Assembly: GCF_020360975.1 (NCBI RefSeq)
Contig: NW_025408667.1
Span: forward strand, 310,001-374,000
Origin: Hirsutella rhossiliensis
Taxonomy: Eukaryota > Ascomycota > Sordariomycetes > Hypocreales > Ophiocordycipitaceae
DNA length: 64,000 nucleotides
Reading direction: 5' to 3'
Every line of letters begins with the position of its first letter. Positions within the stretch are counted from its first letter, which is position 1. The notes under the pieces are model-generated. The model was not told where the DNA came from, did not search any database, and saw nothing but the letters and a program-made list of their open reading frames with translations. The position numbers and the translations under genes were made by a program. This document shows positions 24,928 through 36,700 of this stretch, in pieces.

Positions 24928-27900
24928 TCTCGTTTACCTTCTTCGCGAGCTTAGTAGTAATAAGTTTCTTTTTTTATCTTCTTTTATAGTATAAGAAGAG
25001 GATAACGCTAGTAATACTATAGATATCTCTATCTCTACTTTAAGGACCGAGGATAGAAAGAGGTAGCGATAGGAGGGTCGCTATATAGGCTACGGTAGTA
25101 AATCCTACTAGTTTTTAAAGTACCCGCGCTAGGAGGCGCGGGTAAACGTACTCTAAGTAGTAGAGGGGCGTATACGCTAGGACGGAAAGGAGGTTAGGTT
25201 CGACGATAGCGACTCTAGTAATAAGTAATCTTAGTAACGCCTTTATAGGCTTTATCTACGTTCCCTCGCGTATAGTAGCAGCTGCTATATAGACGGGATA
25301 TATGCCTATAGCGACTAAAAGGGCGGCTAAGATATAGGAAGGCCGCTAATATAATATAACTATAGCGAAAGGGAGTGCCTATATAGCCCTATATAAGAGG
25401 CGGAGCCTGTATATTACCGTCCCTTATATTATAGTACTAAGAGCTACTACTATACGCCGGTATAAGGGGGGCGGGATACTATAAGCTTACTAAAGCTAGC
25501 TATACGCTATTCTATATACCTCTACTTCCTAGCTATAAGTATTAAAGCCCGACTCCTAGGGCGCGGCCCCTATTAATAATATAGTTTATCCGAGAAGCTC
25601 GCTGCTAGGCCTATACTTCTCTTCCTTTTCCCTTTTATAGATTATTAACCTTCTTTTAATAGACCGTACTTAAGCTTATACCTTTACTTACTCTATAATA
25701 CTAAAAGCTATATTTATTAAAAGCTATATCCTTAGTTAAATTAACCTTTTATAAAAGAGGAATCTAAATCTAGAAGATATTTATAGAATTAAAGCTAATA
25801 AGGTAACTAATAAAGGCTCTAAGATTAAGCTTTCTTTTCTTCTTCCTTTTTAGCTATATATCGGTAGTTATAGTATATACCTTATAGCTATTAGTATAAA
25901 GGTAAGCTAGCGAGGTCCTCTTCTTTATAAAGAGCTTAAGGGGGGATTTCTAATTTATTCCTTAGGTCTTAAAAAGGGTCTCTAGGTCCCTATAGTCCCT
26001 TAGGCCCTTATAGTCCCTTAGGGTCTAGTTCTAAAAGTAATAGGCGGTCTTAATAACTTCCCTTTAAAGGTTATATAAAAGCCTTATAGTAAGTCTTATT
26101 ATATAGGCCCTTTTTATTATAGCACCTCTTAATCTTTCTACCCTTTTATTCTAGGCCTAGGTATTTAGTACTAATAGGAGGGGTAAAATACCCCTTATTT
26201 AAAGCTAATTTAAGATATCCTTTATAAATAGCTCTCTATTAAACTATATCTTCTTTACCTTATAGCTAAAGTAGGATTTTATTTAAATAATAAAGTCCTT
26301 AATAGTAGACTAGTTATACTTACTTAGGTAGGTCTATAAGAAATAAAGGAAAACTATCCTTAAAAAGGCGTCTATAAAAAACAGTACCTTAATAAAGCTT
26401 TTTTAGTCCTTAAAGATATCGGTCTAGTCGACCTAAATTTCCTTATATAGCTAGTCTAGCTATAGAGGGGTTTATCTAGAAATTCGTCTTTTAGTCTTTC
26501 CTTAGCTATAGTATTTATATTTAATAGTCTTTAAGCCCCTTATTTATACGCCTTATTATTAGCCTAGCTTATATAAAGTTAAGGGGCCTAGGTAACTAAG
26601 TCGTATATACTAAAAAGAACGTCTTCTTAAGCTACTAAAAGAGGGTCCTTTATAGTAGCCCTATTCCTCTTAGTAGGGAAAGCTAACTTCTTAAGAGATT
26701 CCTTTTTAAGGATAGGTCGGAATTTAAGAATAAATTAACCGAATTTCTCCTTAATAAGCTTAATCGTTTAATTCTTTTAAACTTACCTTATAGGCTTAAA
26801 CGTTATATCTTAAAAGATCCCTTCCTCTTAAAGAAATTAAAAGGAGATTAAGCTTATTAAAAATCGAGGGCAAAAAGCTACCCTTTTTATTAATAAATTT
26901 ATATAGACCTATTAGGTAATTTTATTATAAAGCTTACCCTCCTATACCCCTCTATCTATATAGTTAATTCCTTAGTAATAAGGTATTCCCTCTATACCTT
27001 CTTAAAGGACTTAAATTATAAGAGGGTATTATAGATATTAAAGGAAGCACCGGAGTTAAAGATAGCTAATTTTAGTAAGGGATAGTTAGAGGGTCCTAAT
27101 AAGCGGTTTTACTAATTTATAGGGAAGATAAAGGCTAGATTCGCTATACTAATAATATTTCTTTATATTTACGGCTTAAATAAAGGTAGCAGCGTCGTTA
27201 AGTACTATTTCTTAGTAACCTAAATCTTATTTATCTTTTTCTATAATAAGGGTCCTCCTTAAGAGACTATTATATCGTTTCTTATAGCCTCTTTAAAGGG
27301 TTAAATCCTTTAAGTTAGTTTTCCTTAAAGACCTACTAGTATTATAATAACCTATAGCCTAGGGATTTATAGGCTAAGTAGCTATTTCGTTTAGTCTTTT
27401 ATTTCTTCGAGGAATCCTTATCTTAGTCTAGAAGGTCTACTTAAAAACCCTCCCTTTTTACCCCTTATTACTAATTTTAATAAGGTTCGATTTTAATTAG
27501 TTCCTTAATTTTTCGACTAATAGACTAAAAGGTCTATTAAGGGACTAGTTAGGCTAGACGGACTAACGGGGCCGGGCCTAAAGTAATAAGCGGAGCTAGG
27601 GCTAGGACTAAGGTAGCCGTTAAAGATAGTATTAACGCTCTTAAGGGAGGAGGAGCTAGAAGGGTAGTAGTAGTAGTAGTAGCGGGGGCTATAATAAGAG
27701 GGGCTATAGTAGCTATAGGGGTAGTAGGTCGAGCTATCTAGGTCGAGTACTAGCTATAAAGGAATAAGACTACTTATTATTATTATACTTTAATAGCTTC
27801 TTTATTTAGTTCCTAGCTAGCTTCCTAAAAGATAGTTAAGTAACCGTTACTAATAGGCTTTATTAGTAGAGATATATCCTATAGCTACTAGCTAGAAAGA

Positions 27901-29076
27901 GCTTTTATTAAGAAGTATTAATTAGCTTCCTTAAGGATTTCTTCTTACTTAGCTAGCTATAAAGAAGCTAGTAGGGTCTTAGTAAGAAAGGCTCCTAGGT
28001 ATACTATATAGGTCTTCCTAATACGGTTAGTTATATAGCCCCTTAAAGGAGCTATTAAGGTCTCGAGCTTTAAAAGCTACTACTTAAGAGTCTTTTTTTC
28101 TTAAAGAGAGATTAGCTTTATAGTACTAATAGATTCCGTTATCGCTATATATATAGTAAGTAGTAGCTTTATCTTATAAAGGTATTCCTTATAATAACTC
28201 TTATAGTTACCTAAGGTAGTAGAAAAAGCTCTTTATTATATAGAGGTTAGCTTAGAGAAGAGGGAAGCTCCCTCTATAAATTCTATTACCTTAAGATAAA
28301 AAAGGGAATTAAGAGGGTCCTACTTATTAAAGAAGACTAAATTATAAATAGTCCTATCTATATAAGCCTATAGCTCCTTTACCTACTTATCTTAATCTTT
28401 AAGCTTTTTAAGAATCGTCCTATAGACTATAGGGGTAGTAAAGTCGTTTTTCGATATTATTATAGGTAAAGGGTAGATAAGTTAGTTATAAATCGGCTTT
28501 TTTAGTAAGAGGGGTAAAAGGAAGCTATAAGGGATATAAGAAAGGTTCCTTTTATAGTAGCTAGATAGTATAGGAATTCTATTCCTCTTAGGCTTATAAC
28601 TCTTATAAAGAGAGATATAAGAAGTATATATAAAATATATAAAGGTAAAATTAAAAGTAAGGGGTTAGATAGGTAGGGTAGAGATATTTAATTCTTATAA
28701 GGGTAGTAATTATAGTAAGGGAGTAATTATTATATTACCTTAATTATCCTTTTTTCTTTTATCTAACGCCCTTCTTTATACTTATTTTATATCTCGATTA
28801 AGAAAGAAGATCCTACTTAAAGAAGCTATTAATATCTTCTTAACTACTAAGCTTTTTACTAGTTTTTCCCCTTTATTCTAGCTATTACCGGTATAACCGT
28901 TTAATCTCTCGCTACCTTTATAGGAACCTATCGCTACTATTACTTCCCCTCTTACCCCTACCCTCTTCTTTATATCTCCTTTTAGCTCCTTCTTTTAAAC
29001 TAATTTTTTGGCTTCTTAGGTACCTCTTACTAAGGGATATCTCTAAGAACTATAAAGTTAAGCTATACTTCGCGAT

Positions 29077-31890
29077 AAAAATAGCCCTCTTATTTATATA
29101 CCTTAAGCGTAAGTACTAGGTATAAAACTCTATATCCTTTACCCTTAAAAATATAATAAGGATTAATTATCTTATTAATAAAGGTTCTATAAGAATATAA
29201 TATAATTTATTTCTAAGAAATCCTTTAGTAAAGACCTTAGCTTTATTATCTAAGAAAATAACTTTATTTCTTCCTATTAAGGTATTAGTATTATTAAAAT
29301 AAGATTAAGATAGTATATTTACCTTTAATTTAAGGATATAAAAGTAGTCTTAAAGGATATACCTTTTTTTTAATATAGTAACTTAAATACTAAGTCCCCT
29401 TTTCCTTTTACTAATATAAAGGAAGTATTTCCTTAGTATACTTTAAACTTAATCTCTTTATAGTTAATATAGAAATTCTTATTTAATACTATATACTTAG
29501 TAGCTTTAGTATTATATATAAAATTAAAAAATCCTTTTATTCTTATAACTAGGAAATCCTCTTTTTCTTACTTTTAGTACTAGGTCTTTTATTTTAGTAA
29601 TTAAGGCCTTTAAAGGTCTTAAAGAGAGTCCTTATTAGCCTTTACTATAAGGGTAATTATAGAGGTTAAAATTACCTTTAAATCCTTAGATATATATATA
29701 AGGGTTAGAGCCTTAGTTAGGTTTATAAGGTCGATATTAAGGTTAATACTTTCTTTTTATAAAGCTATATTTAAGACTATATCGGTTTCTTCCTTTAAAT
29801 CCTATTTAAAAGTATAATTATTCTTTCTTTTATTAGTAGTAAAGTTATTATAAAGTATAGCTTAATTTATATTCTTAGAGATATCCCTTAGTAAGAGGGA
29901 CCTAAGAAGCTAAAAAACCAGTTTAAAAGAAGGAGCTAAAAAGAGATATAAAGAGGAGGGTAGGGGTATAAAGGGAAGTAAAAGTAGTAATAGTTTCTTA
30001 TAAAGGTAGTAAGAGATAAAATAGATATACTAGTAATATTTAAAATAAAGGGGAAAAACTAGTAAAAAGCTTAGTAGTTAAAAGGATATTAGTAGCTTCT
30101 TTTAATAAGATCTTCTTTATTAATTAAGATACTAAATAGGTATAAAAAGAAGCGTTAAATAAAAGAATAAAGGAAAATTAAGGTAATAAAATAATTACTC
30201 CCTTATTATAATTACTACCCTTATAAGAATTAAATATTATTGCCCTACCTATTTAACCCCTTACTTTTAATTTTACGTTTATATATTTTTATATACTTCT
30301 TATATCTCTCTTTACGAGAAAAGTTATTATTAAAAGAAGAGGATTTCCTTTTAAAAGAAAAAGAAGAAAAAGAAGATTTTCTCTTCTTAGAAATTCGGTT
30401 TCTTTTTTCTTTTTTCCTTTATTTAAGACCTAGTAAGAAGGAGCCTTATAGGGATAGAATTTAAAGTAGTTTACTATAAAATACCTTAGTATTTTATATT
30501 ACTTATAATAAGGAGTATCTATAGAATTTCTATAGGATTCCTAAGACTTCTTTCTTAAAAGGAAAGCTTTTTAAAAAGTCTTATCTATATTATTTATTCT
30601 TTTAGCTTTATTTAAAAGACTAGCTAAAAGGAATTTAAGGGTAAACGCTATAGAATTATACTATAGGCTTTATATAATATTTATTATATAGCTCCGGAAT
30701 TCCCTATTAAGGTAATTAAGGATTTATACTATAAGAATAACTTTTAGAATTTCTATATTATAGGATTTTAAGTCCTTATAAATTTCCTTTACCTTATATA
30801 GGTATTTCTCTAACTTAACTTTAAAGGGACTTAGGTTAAAAAGTTACTTTATAAGTATATAATTCTATAAAAGGCATAATAGATTATTTAGCTTTATAAG
30901 CTTATCCTAAGTAGCTTTAGAATTTATTAAATACTTAATTTATATTAAAGGGCTCTCTTTAACTTAAAGAAATATCTAAGATAAAGCTTTTATAGTCTTT
31001 ATATAGTTTTCTTACTTTAGGTTAGTAATAAGCCTTTCTATTATAAGGATAGCTCTTATCCTTTTAGTCTAAAAAGTATAATTTTAATTGCCCTTAAGTC
31101 TAGGAATTTTATATTCTTTTAATCCTTTTATTTTATATAAATTTAGTATTATTACGTTTATAGGGATTGAGTAATTTAGTTAGGAGTATAAGAGCGTAGG
31201 AAGGAAGATAAAATCGGGGGGAAGTTTAATAAGGATTTTATTTATGTTTTTAAAGAGGGATTTTAAAGGTTCCTATATATAGTTAATCTCCTAGCTTAAA
31301 TAGAGTAAGTTAGGCTTATAACCTCTTAAGGTATATAAGTAATAGTAGTATTTTAGGAAATTAAAGAATTATATATAACTATATAATAAAGGGAAAAAAG
31401 GAGTATAAGATAGGAATTTTAATAGAATATATTAGTAGTATATTAGTATATATAAGAGGTATTAAAGTTAATAATCCTTAATCTATTTATTAGCGGACGT
31501 TTAGTCTTTTATAGATTTTTATAGCTAAATAAAGGTACCTATTAAGACTAGACTTTAGCTCCTAAGAAGTCCTTTATTTAGTAGATTTAGTAATAATTTT
31601 CTATAACTATAAATATCTTAGTTCTTATATTATTTATATTTAAAGGAGGCTTATTATATTAAGGATCTTAGTATATTTTAAGCTTATTTTACGCTAGGCG
31701 TTATTTCTTTAATTCCTAATTAAATAATAACTAGTAACCCGTTTAATTTATAATAATATAAAAAGTAACGAGCTTCTCTTATATTACTATATAATAGTAC
31801 TTTTATAACTAATATACTACTATTAGCTTATTTAATTAAGAGAGAATATTATAGCTACTTTATTTATACTAAAAAATACCTTTCCTTATA
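29077..31890 (-). mobile_element. Copia lineage J, gag-protease part only
   Basis: This is an AT-rich degenerate region lying right of element B's LTR. On the minus strand, 29,400-29,535 encodes a retroviral-type aspartic protease block recognisable as D-T-x-A-T-x-I-V followed by F-Y, then a G-K-G-D turn, as in Ty1/Copia. Farther along the minus strand (towards 29,080) comes a stretch consistent with the pre-integrase region. The part to the right, to about 31,890, is presumably gag and leader; I could not recognise a zinc knuckle there. It is cut on the left by B and on the right merges into an E fragment. A solo Copia-A LTR splits it at 29,846. Boundaries are approximate. Confidence 0.55.
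29846..30319 (+). repeat. Solo LTR of Copia family A
   Basis: A 474-bp LTR reading TATTATAAAG...TTTACGAGA on the plus strand. It is flanked by the exact 5-bp duplication AAAGT (29,841-29,845 and 30,320-30,324). This copy independently confirms the family's termini, TG at one end and GA at the other. No internal sequence remains, so it formed by LTR-LTR recombination. Confidence 0.88.
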
Positions 31891-32325
31891 ATTAGTAAGC
31901 TAAGAGCTTATAACGCTCTATTAAAAGTAAAGTAAAGTAATTCTAGCTTACTTTATATTATTTAAAGAAGTACTATTTTAAGTAAATATATATAGCTAGC
32001 TTAATTTAGTAAAGTATAATTACCTTATTATAAGCTTAAATAGAAACTAATATATATATTTAAATAAAATATTTATACTACTAAGTATATATACTAATCT
32101 TATTTACTTTTTTAGTAAGCTTAGTATTAATAAGATTCTTTTTTTATCTTTTTTTATAGTATAAAAAGAAAATAATACTAATAATATAATAAATATCTTA
32201 ATCTTTACTTTAAGGACTAAGAATAAAAAAAGGTAGCGATAAGAGGGCTATTATTTATTCTATAATAGTAAATCCTATTTATTTTTAAAGTACCTATACT
32301 AAGAAACGCTAGTAAATATACTCTA
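31890..32325 (+). mobile_element. Small LTR element E, copy 3 (left part)
   Basis: The segment matches the internal region of element E (compare 16,860-17,080 plus 24,933-25,150, and 40,590-41,020). It lacks the left LTR. It resumes beyond Gypsy G at 39,680-39,739. The flanks of G, CTCTA (32,321-32,325) and CTTTA (39,680-39,684), are the target duplication, differing by one C-to-T. Confidence 0.7.
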
Positions 32326-32523
32326 TATTATAAGGTAGGTAAAGGGTTATACTATAAGTACCTTTTATTATATTATAATAATAAGCTATATAAGATCTAA
32401 CTATATACTATACTTACCGCTACTAAATATACGTTTATATATATAACCTACCTTACCTTATAACGCTATTAGCTAAGGTCTAAGCTAATACCTAGACCTA
32501 TACTAAGGGTAAATACCTTTATA
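32326..32523 (-). repeat. Left (3') LTR of Gypsy G, 198 bp
   Basis: The same length as 39,482-39,679 and nearly identical to it. The differences seen are of C/T and G/A type. Confidence 0.88.
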
Positions 32524-32769
32524 TAAGGTCCCTACCTTTCTTTTTATAGGCGGTCCCTTATAACGTTAATCTTATACCTTAGGATATAGCTAGGAGGTAG
32601 ATAACTTACTAGCGCGCCCTTATTACTCTTTCCTTTTAACTATACTATTATTATTAGTATTAGTAATAGTAGCTATAACTATATCTATAAGTCTCTTAGC
32701 GCTTAGCTATATACTACCGCTTATATATAAGCTAACCTATACCCCCGCTAGTTATTAAAATAATTTAAT

Positions 32770-33698
32770 ATATTCTCCCTTACCTTATCTTACTTTTCCG
32801 CTAAGATTAATAACTTCGTAGTTCGCGCTCTCGCCTCGCCCGCTACCCTACCTACTACCCCCGCCGCCCTAGTCGCGCCTACCGCCGCTCCGCGCTACCC
32901 GCTACCTAGCTTCTCGGCTATTAACTTTACTACCTATACCGCCGCTACCCCCGCTACGCTCTCTACTACCGGCCGCCGCGATAATAATAATAATAACGAT
33001 AATAATAATAATAATAAGCGCGGGTCCTCGCCGCTATCCTCTATAAGCCCCTTTACCCTTATTCTCGCGAGTATTACTAACTCCCTATACTAGTATAAGC
33101 GCGCTATAGCCCGGGGCGCTACCCGCGATTCCTCCTATATATAGTATACCTTATAGTCCCTCCCTTACGCTAACTAGGCCGGCCGCCCTTAAGGTAGCTG
33201 CTTCCTATACGCCTAGGCTAGCCGCGCCTATAAGGTTACGCCGCCTATCCTTACCCGTACTACCGCGGCTTAGAGCGCCGCGGAGCTAGGTAAGGACTAG
33301 AATAAAGCTAAGCGCGCCTTAACCGCTACCGCCGCCGCCTACCGTAACTTATAGTTCCTCGAGAGCGCCGCCCTCGTGCCTAAGTACGTAAGCTCCCTTT
33401 CCCGTACTCTTTTATAGCGCTAACTCTCTCTCTTAAGGGCACCGTCGCCGCCGCCCTAGCCGCCCCCGCTAACTTTACCGCCGCCGCTATAACTACTACT
33501 AATACCGCCGCCGCCGCCGCTGCTATCCTTAATACCGCCGCCGTCGCCGCTTAGCTAGGTAGCTTAAAGGGCCGGATCTAAGCCCTCGAGGCTAGGGCCG
33601 CGCCTTATACTAAGGAGGAGGACGAGGAAGAGGACGAGGAGGAGGATAAGGATAACCGTCTAGTAGTTAAGACCCCGCTAAAAAAGAAGGCCCGCTAA
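32770..33698 (+). pseudogene. Antisense cysteine-motif ORF of Gypsy G
   Basis: The plus strand holds one frame from about 32,770 to beyond 33,231, interrupted only by TAG/TAA that fit former CAG/CAA/TGG. The predicted protein starts with an Ala/Pro/Thr-rich segment, then an Asn run (AAT codons near 32,983-33,015). A Cys block at 33,136-33,231 (C-x2-C, then L-Q-S-L-P-Y-A-N-Q, G-S-C-x2-C, x6, C) is shared with element H at 10,027-10,125. After a one-base shift the frame continues as an Ala-rich region, an L-G-S-L-K-G-R-I-Q-A-L-E helix, a Glu/Asp run (33,620-33,650) and a K-K-K-A-R C-terminus, with stop TAA at 33,696-33,698. Some Cys are TAT/TAC now and are inferred. Function is unknown. Confidence 0.65.
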
Positions 33699-33749
33699 GC
33701 TTAGTCTATATACCCTTAAGCGCGCCTATAAAGGCTAATATAATTTATT

Positions 33750-36700
33750 TATACTACCGCCGACCTAAGTATGCCCCGCCTATTATCTATAGTCGCGGTA
33801 TCCGTAATATATACCTAAAGTATATACTAATATAGCGACCGCCGCGGGCCTAGTACCTTACCGCTTCCTTAAGAGTAGGATATAGTCTCCCCCGCGACTT
33901 AGGGTACTAGCTACTTTACCGCTAAGGGGGTAGCTTTTCTCGCTAGGCTATCGTTCCCTTTTATTAGCTTATAAAGGGCCTTAAACGTATCTAAAGCTAC
34001 CGCGCCCTTAAACTTAAAAGCCGGCTCTTATATTAGGTCTTAGTAGTCGCGCTACTTAATAAGGACTTTATACCTCCTACCGCGGCCTATATTCTTTTAA
34101 TAAGCTACTTATAACTCCTTTACTAAGAACTCCTTCTCCCCCTTAATAAGGATAGCAGCTAATTAAGGATCTACTATCTCTTAGCTTAGTAAGAGGTCTA
34201 TAGTAGCGCGATAAAGAAAGTTAATATTAACTATACTATAGATACTAAAAGGCAGCCCCTCTAGCTCTATAGTCTATAAACTTAGTACCCTTTTTACTAT
34301 ATACTTAGCGTATAGCTAGTTAAGCTTCTTCTTTAGCCTTATCGACCTATAGTTATAGAGGTCTAGCTAGACCTTATCTCTTACCGTAAACCTATTTATA
34401 AGATCCTATAACTTATTAGCCTACTACTCTTAGTCTTAGGCGGTAGACGCTATTAAGGATTAATAGAACTCTATAACTTATTATAGCTTTTATATAAAGG
34501 TAGACGCTTTACCTTTTAAGGAGCTAGCTAGGTAGTACTTTATACTTATATCTATAGTAATAAGCTATACTAATAGTAGTTTAAACTTATATAGCGTAAG
34601 GAAGGGGGATATATTAATAGAGGAGTTTAACTTACTATTAAGCGCTATCTAGGCTATTAAAAGCTACTTATCTTAGTCCGCTTAATTATAGGCTATTACC
34701 CCTTAAAGGTAAGCTTATACTTTTTAGTTAAAGCGTTTAAGCCCCTTATTAGTTTATAGGTAGTAGGCTATACTTAGTAACTAAGTAACTTAGAGTAGCT
34801 TATAAAGGTACTACTAAAAGCGGCTGGTTTAATTAGTACCCTTATTATTAATAATCGAGGCTAGCTATTAGTAGAAGTAGGTATAGTACTAAAAGAAGTA
34901 CTTAGTATAGGCCTTTACCTTTATAGATAGTATTAACTTTAGTACTACCTCCTTACTTAAACGGTCCTTAATTACCTAGAGATTATAGTTACCGCTTACT
35001 ATAAAGGGGAGGTCTATAATAAAGTCTATCTATATATATATATAAAACTAGTTAAGGACTAATAGTAACTTTAATAGCCCCTTCTTAAGCGCTTACTAAA
35101 TCTTTAAGCGGCCGTAGATATTATAGTTATAAAGGAAATAGTAAACGTATAATACTATAAGTAGCTAGTAAAAGTCCCGGCTAATTACTACTAGCGTACC
35201 CTCGCGGCCGGGATAGCTAATTACGCTTAAGTTATAGATTATTTATACGATCCGCCCTCTTAACCTATCCTACTCCTTAACTTCTAAGGGGGCCGCCCTA
35301 GCTATAGCCTTTATCGTCGCCGGCGCGCTTAAGACCTATAGCCTGCCCTTATAGTAAAGGTAGCTATAGGGGTCGATATAGTAGTTACTTACTTAGACTT
35401 TTAACCTAAGGCTACGGTTAAGGGAGCGCGCCCTTACCTTTATAGCGCGGCGTATACTTATATATATACTATCCTATACCGCTAGCTAGTCCTATAGGCA
35501 TTAGAGCTCCTCGTTTTAGAATATATACTTAGGGATATTAGGCGTACCCTTAAGGGGGGCCGGGACCTTAGCCGCTCTTAGGGGGTTACCCTTTACCCTT
35601 AATAGAGTAGCGCCGAGGTAAGTTTAGAGCGCTTTATCTAGGATTATCTATATATCTCGTATATTAAGGTCTATAAAGGTAGGCCGGTCTTACTCTCTCT
35701 ATAAGAGGGCGTCTAAGACTATAGCCTCCTTACTTAGTCTATACTTAATATAGAACTAAAAGCGTAAAAGATACTTTACTTAGCACGCTTACCGCTCTAA
35801 GAGATACTATTAAGTTATAAAGTATTTAAGGTTCCTATAGTCTATAAGGATTTTAAAGCTCTTATAGCTATAGAGCTCTACCTACTATTACTTAAAGTAG
35901 CTAATAATCGCTAATATCTCCTTATTATAGATTAAGTAGTTCTATAATAACTAGTATTATTCTTAAGGGATAAACCTATCGAGGGGTTTATATTAATAGA
36001 TATAATAGGGCGTGGTCTAAGTAATAATATATATATTACGTTAGTAATAAGTCGGAGGTTATAGACCGTAGACTATAACTAGGTAATTAGAATTAGAGAT
36101 AGAATCGTAATAAAGATCTATATTAAAAGCTAGAGAGCTATTTATTTAAAGGAGTAAAAGTAGGTAGCTATATATACCTTTAAAGACTATCCTTAGATCA
36201 CGGTCCTAGCCGTAATCCCCTTTATAGCTTACTATAGCTTACTCGTAAGCTATGCTCCTAAGTAGTAATCTATCTATATAAGGCTTACTTAGCTTACGTA
36301 CGCTCTAGGTAAGCTAAGCTTAAGTGACTTCTCGTTTAGACTATTATTCCGAGCCGCCTTATTATATAAACGTAGCCGGCTCTCCTATGGCCCGCTAACC
36401 GTAGTCGTAATAAGTTCCTCTTAGCTATAGTAAGCTTACGCGAGTAGAATACTACTAGCCTCCTTTACCCTTTTACCTCTTAAGATAGGGTTCCCTTAAG
36501 TATATAGCCGCTATAGCTTACTTTTATAGTTAAGGGATTATCGAAGTCCTACTATAGTAGTACTAAGGCCTACGAAAATAAGTCCTTAAGAGCTTAGAAC
36601 GCCTCTACTTATATAGGTCCCTAGGAGAAGGGGGCCCTATCCCTTATTAGCTCGTTAAGTAGTAGTATAATCCGCGAGAACCCCTTAATAAAAACCTAGT

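Larger units (their letters stand above)
16204..25700 (+). mobile_element. Small LTR element E, copy 2, interrupted by Gypsy D
   Basis: The 5' LTR is 16,204-16,380 (177 bp), starting TATAAGGGC and ending CTCTATAATA. The flanks CTAGA (16,199-16,203) and CTAAA (25,701-25,705) are a target duplication differing by one RIP-type G-to-A change. Element D with its own duplication accounts for 7,848 bp, leaving about 1.65 kb. The intact copy at 43,551-45,423 is 1,873 bp; the missing 224 bp comprise the start of the right LTR and the adjoining internal end (near 25,600). I see no gag or pol motif in the internal region, so E is best read as a non-autonomous LTR element (TRIM/LARD-like). Confidence 0.75.
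13237..29076 (-). mobile_element. Copia element B (same family as A), interrupted by E2
   Basis: The LTRs are at about 13,237-13,712 and 28,601-29,076. The body 13,713-16,203 plus 25,701-28,600 is colinear with element A, without A's solo LTR (compare 14,965-14,990 with 4,395-5,115). With the nested E2 removed the length is about 6.3 kb, as for A. Coding is on the minus strand; the RT region is near 15,045-15,075 and gag is at about 27,600-28,600. No matching target duplication was found: the left neighbour is Gypsy H and the right neighbour is Copia J. One flank was therefore probably deleted or rearranged after insertion. Confidence 0.85.

Noticed and set aside
30240..30464. 74-codon plus-strand frame
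   Set aside because: Starts at TTG inside a solo Copia LTR and runs out of it across the target duplication. It is Leu/Phe/Lys/Glu low complexity in AT-rich DNA; a chance frame.
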